A stretch of DNA of 23,424 bases, from contig JADGJA010000325.1 in the NCBI GenBank assembly GCA_027596035.1, forward strand, positions 1 through 23,424. The letters run 5' to 3'. This document shows, in pieces, positions 8,921 to 19,496 of the stretch. Made by a program: the position numbers and the translations under genes. The stretch comes from Thoreauomyces humboldtii (Eukaryota > Chytridiomycota > Chytridiomycetes > Spizellomycetales > Powellomycetaceae). The notes under the pieces were generated by a model. That model did no database searches, was not told where the DNA came from, and worked only from the letters and a program-made list of their open reading frames with translations. The first letter of the stretch is position 1; each line of letters begins with the position of its first letter.

Positions 8921-9080
8921 CCACGCTGTCGCTTCACGGCGACACGTCCAGCGGTCGCTGGACCGTCCGGAAATCCCTGACCAACGAGTGGTTGGTCCGG
9001 GGGTGATGCTGCTTACGACAGCGGCTGTCGGTGGGTAGCGTTCTCGGTTCGGCGCGAGCCCGGGGGAGGATACGCAACCT
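8921..9080 (+). repeat. Module M, copy 5
   Basis: It starts about 210 bp after copy 4 and begins at the same CCACGCTGTCGCTTCACGG. A missing G in the GGTGGGTAGCG stretch shifts the frame before the VRREP motif. The array ends here and the next sequence leads to the histone-fold gene. Confidence 0.8.
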
Positions 9081-9292
9081 CTCGCTCCTTGACCAACCAG
9101 TTCAACGCATTTCCAACGACTATACAGAAAGGAGACGGGTTCGCGCCTGAACACATATGCTGTGCTAAGCTTGTCGTCTTGATCTCTTGAACCTTGCTCA
9201 CGTCGGTGACCTTGTCCGCCCAAGCAGAAACCGGGGAAGAGCCCGTCACTCTAAAGCTCCTGTCACGCGCAGCTTACGCCCACGCCCGAGAC

Positions 9293-9868
9293 ATGCCATC
9301 ATCATCAACAAGCAGGGATCTCACTCGTCGCAGGAGAGGCAGGACAGGATCGACTGCTCGGTGAGCACCAAAAACCCCCACATGGCAGCGGGAGTTTCTG
9401 GGATCCGCAACACGGCGGGACCTTTGTTTTCCTTTGACGCTTCACCAACACGGATTTGGGATCTTCCGTTTCATGAACAAATCCCGCAGTCAACAGGTCT
9501 TCTTCAAACGCTCGTCCGCTCAACCAGTCTACGAGAAGCGAGCCTACTTTCGCGCCCTCGCTCGCAAGGTCATACACGATCGCAACCCAGATGCCGACAT
9601 CGAACCCCCGGATTGGCTCATCAATACGTTGGGGAACGAGATGCAGACACGCGTCGTCGACCTCATCAAAGGAGCCGCCAACGCCGCTTTGGAACGGACG
9701 GCTGGAAACTCCGTGGAGGATGAGGTGGTCATCACGGTGGACGACGTCCAGGATGCCGTTCGGGCGACGAAGGCCCTGCAGGCCGTCAAGGCTGGGAAGA
9801 CGGATGAAATCCGAAAGGATGGGGAGGGCGGAGATGAGGGCGTTGCTTCGGATGACAGAGCCGCGTAG
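9293..9868 (+). CDS. Small histone-fold domain protein
   Basis: Two exons, 9293-9360 and 9490-9868, give 148 residues; the 129-nt intron runs GTGAGC to CGCAG. The acceptor at 9489 is the one that restores the frame. Seen: a basic N-terminal tail (TRRRRGRTGS), then a helix (YFRALARKVIHD, about residues 39-50), a loop with DADIEP, a long helix from PDWLINTL through NAALERT, a loop with EVVITVDDVQ and a short third helix. This helix-loop-helix-loop-helix order and the IT-VDDVQ pairing strand fit a histone fold. The C-terminus is acidic and charged. Histone-fold proteins of this size include CENP-S/X, TAF and NF-Y-type subunits. I cannot tell which family, so no symbol is given. It directly follows the repeat array. 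Confidence 0.72.
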
Positions 9869-10536
9869 CGAGCTTTCAAGTTTGAGTCGAAGGAGAGCCG
9901 AAGTGCTGCTGCTTCGGATATTGCGCTTTTGGGATCAGGAATGGATATCGTTTTGCATGTGGGTCGATTCATGAGATTTGGATGTACCTTTCGCTCCTCA
10001 TCGGGTGGTCGGGAAGGCAGGTCATCTTGCTGAGGTCCTCTGTGACGAGCCTTCTTGATCCGTCCTGACTTCAACATCGAAACCGTCCTTCAGACTAGTT
10101 TGCTCATGTCATGACCTTTCGCGGCGGGCACACATCGTTCATCCATTTGACCCGGATTTGCAGAATTCTCTGACTTGATGGTCGGATGCTTTGCAACCAC
10201 GACGCTAGAAAAGAATTGTTTGATATGTTGCGTATCTGCGAAACGGTCCGACTGCATCGAAGACTATATTAAGATATCTTACAAGTCCTGCATCAGGTGT
10301 CCCGGCGTCCCAGTCTGAGACTCTGAGGTCTGTGTTCCTCAATAGCTTCTTCCATCTCCGCTCCGCTCATGGGAGGCTTAAAAGAACTGGTTACCTAAAA
10401 GAACACGTTCAACCAAAGATCATTGCCTCGATAAGGACCTTTGAACGTACTGAACTCCCGTTCTGGAACCGGAAGCATGCTCTTGGTACACCCCACATAA
10501 AATCCGCTCCTGCGTGCAACGCAAGGTCGATGTGCT
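9869..10536. other. Intergenic, convergent 3' regions
   Basis: These 668 bp lie between two genes that point toward each other. No open frame with recognisable features, RNA gene or repeat was seen. Confidence 0.5.
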
Positions 10537-11640
10537 TTAACACGAAAGCGTCTGACAGTTAGCAATGCAGCAGTCGGTCAACGGTAGGCTAGTGATCTGT
10601 TTCCAATAGGCTGTCCACCCTCCAGAGATTTTATCGTCGGTAGTGCCCTTCACGTTTCGCACTGTCCACGTTCCTGGTCCGACGGCAACCCCAGCACGAC
10701 TCTCGACGTTAGCTTTCCGGTCGAAAATGGATCTCCGACTTGCCTCTACAGGTGTTGGGGGCGCTGCTTCGTCGGACAGCTTCAGGCGTCCAAAGAGACC
10801 CTCGACGGAATCCTCGTCCCCGTCTTTCCCAACTGAAAGCGATGCAACAGGCGGATCCACCACTTCGATGGCATTGCATCTTTGAAAGTGCAAGAAGCGC
10901 TCTATAAAGAACGAATGCTCGATAGAGCGCTTTAACGAGCTCTCTGCAAATACAAACTTATTAGCAGTGACATGACTTCCGTAGGTTCACGAGAATCTTT
11001 ACCGTGCGCGAATCGTAACATAAAGTAGACCGGCAATCCGTTCTGCCTCGTTTCCCCGGGGAAGGCACATGCCCGGTCGATCCACAAGAGATGCCCCTCT
11101 TCGGGTAGAGGCCACAGCTCCATCGTGGGAGTGATGAACTTTTTTAGTGGCTCGAACTGGTTCGGCATGGATACGTAAAATTTCTTCGAAAGACGATGTA
11201 GGCGGAATTCTACTTCCATATGGCGAGCTGTCTCCCAGACCCTCCACTCGTTCGGACTACTATTGGTAACGATATCGCAGGTGAAACTAATCGGTAACCA
11301 GGAAAGCAATTAGAGCTTTACCGCCGAGCGATGAGAAGTTCCCTTACCTTCGAAGAATCTCGTCGTCTTCGTCGACATCTGCAAGCTTTGGATTATCCAA
11401 ATCTCGCCCGTACTCCTGCCACATTTGTTGATGCACCCTTTCCAGAAGCGACTTTGCGTCCAAAACTTTGTCGGGCTTAGCTGCTGCTACACAAGCAAGA
11501 TGCTCGAGACTCAGATCCTCTTAACGTATAGGCTCCTGGACGAGTCGATCGATCATCTCGGCTTTCGTCGGGCGACAGTACTTTAGATAGTACTCCTGCA
11601 CCGCATCGTAATCGAGTCGTTTCCATCGCTTGGCGTCCAT
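10537..11640 (-). pseudogene. Unrecognised protein with SAP-like N-terminus, interrupted by in-frame TAA
   Basis: Minus-strand exons 11640-11348, 11286-11003 and 10943-10537 join with two clear introns (61 and 59 nt; GTAAGG/GATTAG and GTAAAG/TTGCAG). The joined frame has 328 codons. It begins MDAKRWKRLDYDAVQEYYLK and is followed by RPTKAEMIDRLVQEP, which resembles the second half of a SAP nucleic-acid-binding motif. The middle has WRVWETARHMEVEFRL and ELWPLPEEGHLLWIDRA. The C-terminal part is polar and low in motifs. One TAA at 11523-11521 interrupts the frame after QEPIR. Either the gene is disabled by this nonsense change or a 45-nt intron (11525-11481, GTTAAG to GCAG, no strong branch point) removes it and leaves 312 residues. 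I do not recognise the family. Confidence 0.55.
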
Positions 11641-13466
11641 AGTTGATCCAGGAATGCAACGGGATTCTTCTAACGCTGTTTATGAGGTGCAAGGTGTGGC
11701 GGCAAGCTACGTAGTGGCACGTACCTATTCATGGCACACTTGTTTGCAAGGGCTTTCGACAAGGTGTGACTAGTATGCAGCCACCAGTGCAGCCATGCGG
11801 TCGTAGCTGATGACTTCCTGCTAGGCGTTCTTCGCAGCCAAGATAACATTGTGCAGATTGAAGTGCTTCTAGATCTAGCTTACGCTGTGGGCAAAGGCAA
11901 GGTTCCTTCCCGTGCCCGAGCGATCCTTTGGCAACTTGGATGCGAACCTTCAACCTCGGTGGACGAGGGCCTGTCGAACCAACAAGTGTCGAAGCGTCGA
12001 AGGTGCCGGAAAACTCAACACCACTTCTTTTCTGTCACCGACTGGATTTCATGCAAAGGAGCCGATGACCTGGATTCCGAGGACTGTCAGCGTCGGGACG
12101 GATGACATTGCGCAGAGTACACGTTCCTTTACTTCCGAAAGCAGTGACTTTTTCGAGACGCGGTCACTCGATGAAGCGGATTTCTCGCTACGATCCTTCG
12201 CGGCGCACCGCTGCACGCTACTTTTCGAGAAGTCTGCCACGGACAGTTCAGATTGTCGAACGCTGCTATCAAGTCTCAACCTCCAAAGTTTACAATTGCC
12301 CCCGGATAGGGACAAAATTTCATGAAAGCTGGGGCTTGACTGATCACGTCCAAGCCAGCGAAACGGCGAGGCCGGGTTCATTGATCGATGTAGGGGGTAA
12401 CCTGGTGTCAAAGAGTGTACCTATGCCGCGGCGACGCCTAGGTGGAATATGACGTCTGACAAGACGTGTGTGGTAGGAACATTCATGTGCCGCCTCTTGA
12501 CTGTTTAGACACTTTGGATATCGATCGAGATGCTCCCTCCCTTCTTTCCATTTCCCACGCTTCATTTCGCCGTCTTGGACTTCACCCTTTTCCCGGACGA
12601 CCCAACTCAAGGCCAACGCCCAAGAAACATGCCACCTCAGGGCCTCCTCGCGTGGCGCCTACACCACACGATGTCCACCCTTTGACATGCTTCCTGCGTT
12701 CCTGTCATTCAAGGAGCTGCTGCTTCGAAATGTCCTTGTCCATTGCGGTCGCTTGACCGCGTGGAGACGTGGGAAAGCAGTCAGGTATCCCGACCACATC
12801 CGAAGGTAAGCCTCATTTGCGACACTGGAGCGAAATCTTCCGAGAATGGATGTACACGGTGACTTCTGCGGACGGACTTGGACGGAGAACTGTATTGCTG
12901 ATTAGGTTCTCGGGCGGAAGTGTGTGGAAATTAGCAGCGGTGGGGCAAAAAAATCCTCGACTCTTTCTCGGACTTTTTTGGATGGTGGTGCTTTCGATGC
13001 GCACACACACATTCCTCATTCCCGACTCTCCCCAACTGCAGACTCCTCTTCAGCTCGTTCCTTTGGTTAAGAAACGTCAACCGTCGCAACAAGTACCACC
13101 GTCGTCGTCTCTCGGCTCATCCTCAGGCATTTCAACGCAACAAACCACACTCTTCAGCGAACAGCATCTGTTGAACAATTGCCGGATCCGTCCCGCGCGT
13201 CCGGACAATCCCCGGAGAGACCACCGCTTCGTCGCCCACCTCGCGACCATTACATCTGTTCTGATTCCATCCGCAACGGTTTCATCTTCATCGCACGCAC
13301 AGGAGCGGGAAATCGGCATACCCTTAGTGTCCTCTGCCCGAAAAAAGCAAAACGGGGTCCAGAAAGTCGTCAATATCTCAGACCGTACGGATGATAACAA
13401 TACCTCACGTAGGCCGAATGCTGCTTTAGGAGCATCCTCTAGTTCCGTGGCTGACTGCCTTGCTTT
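11641..13466. other. Long gene-poor stretch upstream of the YTA7-like gene
   Basis: No confident gene. On the minus strand, frames over 12411-12049 and 11953-11729 look weakly coding but are broken by stops and lack a supported start, so a decayed gene is possible. On the plus strand a frame stays open over 12769-13491 without an ATG start or motif. The last part probably contains the promoter and 5' untranslated region of the downstream gene, perhaps with an untranslated-region intron ending at TTTATGCAG (13463-13471). Confidence 0.45.
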
Positions 13467-16400
13467 ATGCAGTCATCGGAGATGTCCCTAGCGCATCCGC
13501 GGTCGAAGGAGCCGGACTATCCTCCAGCTCCATCCGATATGGATTCGGACGAGGACGAACATGTGCCGGTCACAAACTATAAAGCCAATGTGACTTACGT
13601 TTCCAGCAACACACCGCCCAATGGTCTAGTCTCACATGACATGGATGCGGATCTTTTGACGGTTCCGGGGCCTGCCACCCCGGAACGCCGCTCGTCCAAG
13701 CGTCACAGGGCGCCTCCGAACCGCTTCGTCGGAGGGGGTGATCGCATGGATGTCGATCCCATCACAGAGCCAGCTCCGACGCGGAGATCTTCCCGACGAA
13801 GTCCACCAAGAAAGCACGACTACGCACCGCAATACACCTCCATCCCACCCACAGAGGTCGTTACTCGCCACGGGAGGCTTAGCAGGAGACCAGTCTCTTA
13901 CATGGAAGCGCAGCGCATCGCAGACCACCGTGAGGAGAACTACTCGTATGCTCTTCGGGGAAACATCAACGGGCGACGGCGAGCTTCAATCCTGCCGATT
14001 TCGCCGGCTGCTCCGTCTCCTTCATATGGACACTCAGTCCACCGACGGAGCACGCGGAACTCGATGTCGACCGAGTTTGCTTCTGCCGAAGCCGAACAAG
14101 TCTCACTGACTCTCGAGCGCGAGCCCACATACGGAGCCGATGGTGACGATGAGAACGATGAGGAGGGTGAGGATGTGGTGGAGGATCAACCGATCCATCG
14201 CCGTCGGCTAAAGCGCAAGAAGCGTATGGAGGAAGAGGACAGATTAGCCGATGACCTGGAGGAGACTCCTCAGTCTCGCTACTCGATGCGAACCAGGAAC
14301 AAGAGTCTCTCGCATCACGACCCTACGCTGCTGGACCAACCACGACAGATGCGAAACCGACCTCAGGTCGACTATAACGAAGGACGAGCATGGCGACAAC
14401 TTTACGAAAGCACCAACACCGACCGAAGTGGACCTGACGGACGAGGAGGCTGGGGATCTCCGCCTTCCATCCAGCCTCGGCGGGTACCCATGGCCAACAC
14501 GGTCGGGGGCGGCGTCATCGGTCACGACTCTGACGACGATGATGCCGCCAAACCGCTCCTCCAGTATGCGCGATGTGCAACACTGGTTCAGTCATTGCCA
14601 AAGGAGATGCAAGGACAGATGCAAGAACGTTTACAGATGCACTTGGATAACAACGACTTTCCTAGTCATTCGTCGACCGAAGCCAAAGTCACGTTCGACA
14701 TGATTGGCGGCCATGAAGACCACGTCAAAACCATCCAGGAGATGATTAAAATTGCTCTGCTTTACCCGGAGCTGACTCAGGGCGCCGAAGCCATTAAAGG
14801 TGTCATATTTTATGGTCCTCCCGGGAACGGTAAGACGCTTATGGCCCGCGCCATAGCGTCCAGCTGCTCCACCGGCTCGCTCCCAGTGTCGTTCTTTGAG
14901 TGTAACGCAGCAGATGTTCACTCAAAGTGGTTCGGAGACTCCGAGAAACATCTCAGGAAGCTGTTCGAGGACGCGAAAGCCAATGAGCCGTCCATTATTT
15001 TCTTTGACGAAATCGACGGCGTTGTGCCTGCCAGATCGTCCGGCGAGAACGCGACTCCTCACAACTCGGTCGTCACCGCGCTCCTTACCCTGATGGACGG
15101 TCTCGAGAACCGAGGCCGAGTGATAGTCATCGGCGCTACCAATCGGCTGGATACGCTTGATCCGGCGCTCCTTCGCCCCGGTCGCTTTGATCGACGGCTA
15201 CAGTTCAAGCGCCCTGACATGGAAGCCCGCCGAAAGATCATTGGCATCAAGACGCGAAGCAAGAAGTTCAACCTGAATGTGGATGAAGCATTGCAGAGTC
15301 AGCTCGCCGTAGCAACGGAAGGCTACAGCGGCGCAGATCTCAAAGCCCTTTGCAGCGACGCGTACTTCAAAGCGTTACGCCGAACCTACCCTCAGATCTA
15401 CGATTCAGAACACAAATTGCAAATCGATCCCGATGCCATCACCGTTACTGAGCGTGACTTTGCGGAAGCTTTACGAGCAGTGAAGCCGAGCACGACCGCG
15501 GACTCTGCCAATCAGCAGCCACCTTCGTTGCACCTTCAGAATCTGATATCACAGTCCTGGACACAGGTGTCCGCGAAGCTTAACCTGATTTGGAAAGCTT
15601 TGAGTCACCGTTCCGCCGGAGCCACAGCAAGCACGCTTCAGCCGCGACTCCTTGTCTCGGGTCCATCGCACATGGGACAGGCGCAGATCCTGTCGGCTGC
15701 CTCCAGTCAGATGACAGAATGGGGTTTCCGCATCGAGGTAGTGCGGAGGAGTACCGACATCGCTGACCACATTAGCGCTCTTCGCATGGAGCAACTTCCC
15801 GCCCTTGTCGTTCCGTCTATGGAGACCTGGTCAGAGGAGGACATCCAATTGTTGGACAATGAGTTGGAGACGGCCGGTCACCCCATCATGGTTCTGGCAA
15901 CTTGCAGCGGAGATGCTCAAACTGCAGTTCGACGATTCATCAAGGGTAGCAAGACCGACATCAATCGTCTGATGGGTTACCGTAGCATCACGAAAGTATC
16001 CCAGCCAACCGAAGCGAAAAGGAAGGAGTTCTTTGCCCCACTCCTCGCATCGATCGGTCGGTCTCCGGACCCGGCTGCGACCGCCATTCCTCCGACGGCT
16101 CTCGAGACCCTTCCCGTAGCTCCCGCAGCGCCCATGCCTGTCCTGACCTCCGTGCAGCGCAAAGCACTAGACACGAAGTGTTGGACCATCATGCAGGATT
16201 TGAAGCAGCGTTTGCGCTCCTTCTTTAAGGAGATTGGAAAGACGAAGTACAGAGTCTTCTGTCACCCCGTCGACGTCGACAAGTACCAGGATTACCTTGA
16301 GATCATCACGACTCCCATGGACCTCGGCGAGATGATGAGCAAGGTCGACGACGCGGACGGAGGGTACGATACACCGGAGCAGTGGCTTGCTGACGTGGAA

Positions 16401-17044
16401 CTCATCGTCAAGAATGCCAAAGAGTACAACGAACCCAGATCTGACATCGTTTTCAAAGCCTGCGAACTCAGGGACGACGCGCACGCCTTCGTCTCCGCCA
16501 TACCCAGCAAGTACAGACTCAACTACCTCCAAGTCAGTCTCTGGAGGCGCGCCAACAAGGCAGACAAGGCGACCGTCCCGGAGGCGACGACGGAAGAGAG
16601 CGAGGTACAGATCGTGTCGGAATTGCCTCCCACCAAACGACGTAAAGTGTCCATCGACGGTTCAGCGAGCGTACCGGTACCATCGTCAGTGGAGACGATC
16701 CCGGTTCCCGTCGACGCGCCTGCCCTCGCACCGGACGCGATGCTAGTTGACAAGCTCAGGGGTCTCGAGGACAGGATGCTGGTCGTCACCCGTGATATGG
16801 ACGTTCGCAACCTGGAGGTTCTGTATCAGGTCTTGGAAGCCGAGGTCGAGGCTGCCGAGAGCGAAACGAATCGTCTGGTCGTTTACCAGGTATGTCCCAT
16901 GTACTTCTTTCCTTCCTCGCATCACCAGCTGGGTCCTCATCATCCAAACGCTTGCCCACACAGTCCGTTGATGCCAAGCTCGACATGGTCGAATCAAGTT
17001 CGCTTCACCAGGGCGATAGCGATTCGGACGAGGAGGACTTGTGA
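13467..17044 (+). CDS. YTA7: YTA7/ATAD2-type AAA ATPase with bromodomain
   Basis: Exon 13467-16889 and exon 16964-17044, joined across a 74-nt intron (GTATGT to CACAG), give 1167 residues. Without splicing the frame runs on to 17171 into non-coding sequence; spliced, it ends in the acidic tail GDSDSDEEDL. Domains in order: a charged, low-complexity N-terminal 400 residues; an AAA module with Walker A GPPGNGKT near 450, Walker B IIFFDEID near 510 and arginine-rich RPGRFDRR; a second AAA-like region from about 720 whose P-loop is degraded (SGPSHMGQ); a bromodomain at about 895-990 with AKEYNEP; and a KRRK nuclear signal near 1060. Family members remodel nucleosomes and remove H3-H4 in transcription and replication. 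The start could instead be the ATG at 13482 if an intron ends at 13471. Confidence 0.95.
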
Positions 17045-17548
17045 AGTGGAGCAAACAACCGTTTGCTTCCATCTCCCTTCCGTCCTCCTTGCTTCTCTTT
17101 CCTCGCTCCTTTCTTTACGTAGCGGCTCACACATTCGTCGCACCTACACACCTTTCGGGATGTCATTTTGATGATGGTTACCTCCCTCCTCTCCCTTCAG
17201 TTCCACTCTTGCTCTGTAAATATTTGTTTCACGGTTATGCTCACCCCAACTTTTTTGTTTTTTGCGCGCCGTCACACAATGATGGATATCTTTAAGCGGC
17301 GTCCCAAGTTCAATGCTCCTCGAACGCCAAGTGACCTCGTCAAACGGCCTTTGTAAAAAGCGAACGTGTAGATACTGGGTGTACTGTACATGTATGCCGA
17401 CGACGACGGACTTTTGTACGCGGTTGTCTTCGGAGCTTTCCGACGCCGGCCGTGGCACGGTCATGGCTCGCTTCCCTTTTTTCTCCGTTTTTTTTTTTTC
17501 GAAGGCGCAGTCGTGGGGGAACAGACTGCGCCACAGCTCTGAAAACAG
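17045..17548. other. Intergenic: YTA7-like 3' region and U2 upstream region
   Basis: Pyrimidine-rich sequence with a T run near 17488-17500. No protein-coding signal. The right half should hold the distal promoter of the U2 snRNA gene, but I recognise no fungal snRNA proximal element. Confidence 0.45.
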
Positions 17549-17556
17549 TATAAATA
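17549..17556 (+). promoter_or_regulatory. TATA box of the U2 snRNA gene
   Basis: TATAAATA lies 42 bp before the inferred U2 5' end, a spacing that fits a TATA-driven snRNA promoter in fungi. No coding gene starts nearby on this strand. Confidence 0.55.
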
Positions 17557-17590
17557 GCGGACATCCCCCGCATCCCCTCCTCTTTTCTCC

Positions 17591-17782
17591 AATCCTCTCA
17601 GGCCTTTTGGCTATGATCAAGTGTAGTATCTGTTCTATTCAGTTTGATGACTGAATCGGAGACCATTGGTCTCCATCACATCAACCTTCTTTTTGATCTC
17701 GGCTTTGTCACCCGGGGCTTGCTCCGGGCCATCGCACTGATGCCTCTCGCCTTGCACTACCGCGAGACGGCGTCGAAACCTT
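17591..17782 (+). ncRNA. U2: U2 spliceosomal snRNA
   Basis: The first 50 bases closely match the conserved 5' part of U2, including GGCCTTTTGGCT (stem-loop I region), GATCAAGTGTAGTATCTG and the branch-point-binding GTAGTA at 17623-17628. Structure follows in order: stem IIa ATTCAG/CTGAAT around TTTGATGA (17637-17656), stem IIb GGAGACC/GGTCTCC (17658-17674), an Sm-type U-rich site CTTCTTTTTGA (17686-17696), a hairpin with GCTTGCTCC in its apex (17711-17728), and a terminal hairpin CTCTCGC/GCGAGAC with loop CTTGCACTACC, equivalent to the U2B''-binding loop. The 5' end is set by alignment to the known RNA. The 3' end is placed just after the last stem and is approximate. The RNA pairs with intron branch points in pre-mRNA splicing. 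Confidence 0.95.
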
Positions 17783-18328
17783 GTAAAATATAAAGATGAA
17801 AATGATCGAGACAGCATGACGATGAACCCTCACGCAGAGATGAGGTAGGCTCGGTTGGGATGTCTTCAGTTCTTCGTGACTTCCTAATCCTCAGTGCCGG
17901 ATTGTCTTGGAATGCCCGCTTCGTTATCACAGCCCTTCCCTCATGATGAGGTCGCGCTGGAGTGGGGGTGGCTCGCTACAGGTCTGGTTACTGCGGTGCA
18001 TCTTCTGTGACCGTGGGAAACCCCCGAAACGGGCAAGGACTGGCCTGAACACCTTCCGTTTCTCGTTCTCGTGGGTGCACTGCAGTAACGGCCGTACGGA
18101 AGGCCCCAGAAAGGCGAAAGGTACAAGGGGACCAGGAAGAGCGAACACGATGAAGGTTGTCTTATCATCGTGACCCCCAGCGTGGCAGCCCGAGACACAA
18201 GACGCGATGTCACCCGTCCTCACCCGACACGGGAGCCTTCGTTGCAAAGTTGACTGGGAATATAACTAGGATCCGTATATAAGAAAAATAAAAGAGGGGA
18301 GTTCACAACAGAAGAAAAAGAGCACCAT
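17783..18328. other. Intergenic between U2 and the reductase gene
   Basis: Non-coding sequence with the 3' flank of U2 and the 3' untranslated region of the minus-strand reductase. Overlapping open frames of about 90 codons on both strands show no motif. Nothing else identified. Confidence 0.45.
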
Positions 18329-19496
18329 CTACAGCTTTGCATCCTTGCCTTTCCAGACATGGTCCGGCGCAACGCCCGCGTTGGTAAGCCTGAGAAAAAG
18401 GGTGAGTCCAACGGCGCAAGCTTCTCAGGATTCCGCAGGGGGGGAACAAACACCCTTACCAATGACCACCGTCGACGACGAGCACATGTCCCGACACGTA
18501 TCTCGCACCGTCCGAGAGGATGTACAGGGTCGCATGCTCGATATCCCTGATGCGACCGGTGGGTTGGATGGGGATGCGGGTCATGGTGTCCATGTCCGAC
18601 TCGAGGGAGAGCTTGGCGAGTCCCACCGTCTCCTGGATCGGACCGGGTGCGATGGCGTTGACTCGGATCCCGTACTGTCCCCATTCCACAGCGAGCGTGC
18701 GCGTCAGCGCGTCCACCCCGGCTTTCGCTGCTGCGCAGTGGGCCTTTGGAGAGAGAGAGTGAGAGAGAGAGAGGTTGAGAGGGCGGCCCGGATGATACTT
18801 CGTGTTTTTTCTCTTCCATGGGTTTCACTGACCTGAAGAGCGGAACCACCGTAATGGAAGGTAGCGCTGACGCTCAACACGGACCCCTTCGTCTCCTTCA
18901 GATAGGGCAAGGCCGCCTTTGCCGTGTTGAAGGTCCCGATGAGATCGATGTCCATGACGCTCTTGAACCCGTTGGCGGAGATGCGTTCCGCCGTGGCCAG
19001 AAAGTTGCCAGCCGCACCGCAGATGACCACGTCGATGCGTCCAAAGTGGTCGTGAGCCTGCTTGAGGGCCTTCTGGAGGTCGACGTAGGATCGAACGTCG
19101 CCAGCGAGGGCGAGACATTCCTGGCCCGTGGACGCCGTCATCTCCGACGCCGCCTTCTGGAGCTTGGGGAGGGTGCGTGAGAAGATGGCGGTCTTGGCGC
19201 CGTGTCTGTTGGGAAGGGTAACGGGGGACTGTTTTTGAGTATGGTTGCGGGGGGGATGAAAAGAGGAAAAACAGGTACCCGTGTGCCGTTACCGCATGAG
19301 GGCTTCCGCCATTCCTTTACATATTCCGCTTCCACCGCCCGTCACGAAGGCGACCTTGCCTGCGTAGAGGCTTGGCTGTGAGAAAGGGAAGGAAGTCTGT
19401 CAGTGACCCTGGTGGGACGCGGGTGGGAGGTCCTGAAGATGGACGCGATCTGTGACGGGTACTTACCAGGAAGACTGAGCTTGTCTCGACGGACAT
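18329..19496 (-). CDS. SPS19: Peroxisomal 2,4-dienoyl-CoA reductase (SDR family)
   Basis: Five minus-strand exons (19496-19467, 19375-19293, 19205-18833, 18743-18460, 18389-18329) give 276 residues. Introns are 70-91 nt with GT-AG ends. The enzyme reduces 2,4-dienoyl-CoA with NADPH so that polyunsaturated fatty acids can enter beta-oxidation. Seen: the nucleotide-binding motif TGGGSGICKG at residues 22-31, CGAAGN, and AHCAAAKAGVDALTRTLAVE with the catalytic-region lysine. The usual SDR tyrosine of YxxxK is replaced, as in other peroxisomal dienoyl-CoA reductases. Then come NAIAPGPI and VDGGHW. An unspliced reading stops right after GGHW; the last exon adds LTNAGVAPDHVWKGKDAKL, ending in AKL, a type 1 peroxisomal targeting signal, in the same arrangement as the animal homologue. 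A GA repeat lies in intron 3. Confidence 0.94.
18749..18774 (+). repeat. GA microsatellite in reductase intron
   Basis: A GA dinucleotide run with one GT interruption. It is CT-rich on the coding strand and forms the polypyrimidine stretch just before the 3' splice site of the intron at 18832-18744. Confidence 0.8.

Noticed and set aside
7512..9080. CRISPR-like or satellite interpretation of the repeats
   Set aside because: Copies are long, unevenly spaced, diverged and coding-like, and the genome is eukaryotic.
11729..12411. Minus-strand gene upstream of the SAP-like gene
   Set aside because: Frames are broken by several stops, the required donor sites are weak, and no product is recognisable; at best a decayed remnant.
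12769..13491. Plus-strand 240-codon frame before the YTA7-like gene, as an upstream exon
   Set aside because: There is no ATG start, no splice donor giving the right phase into the gene, and no similarity to known N-termini of this family.
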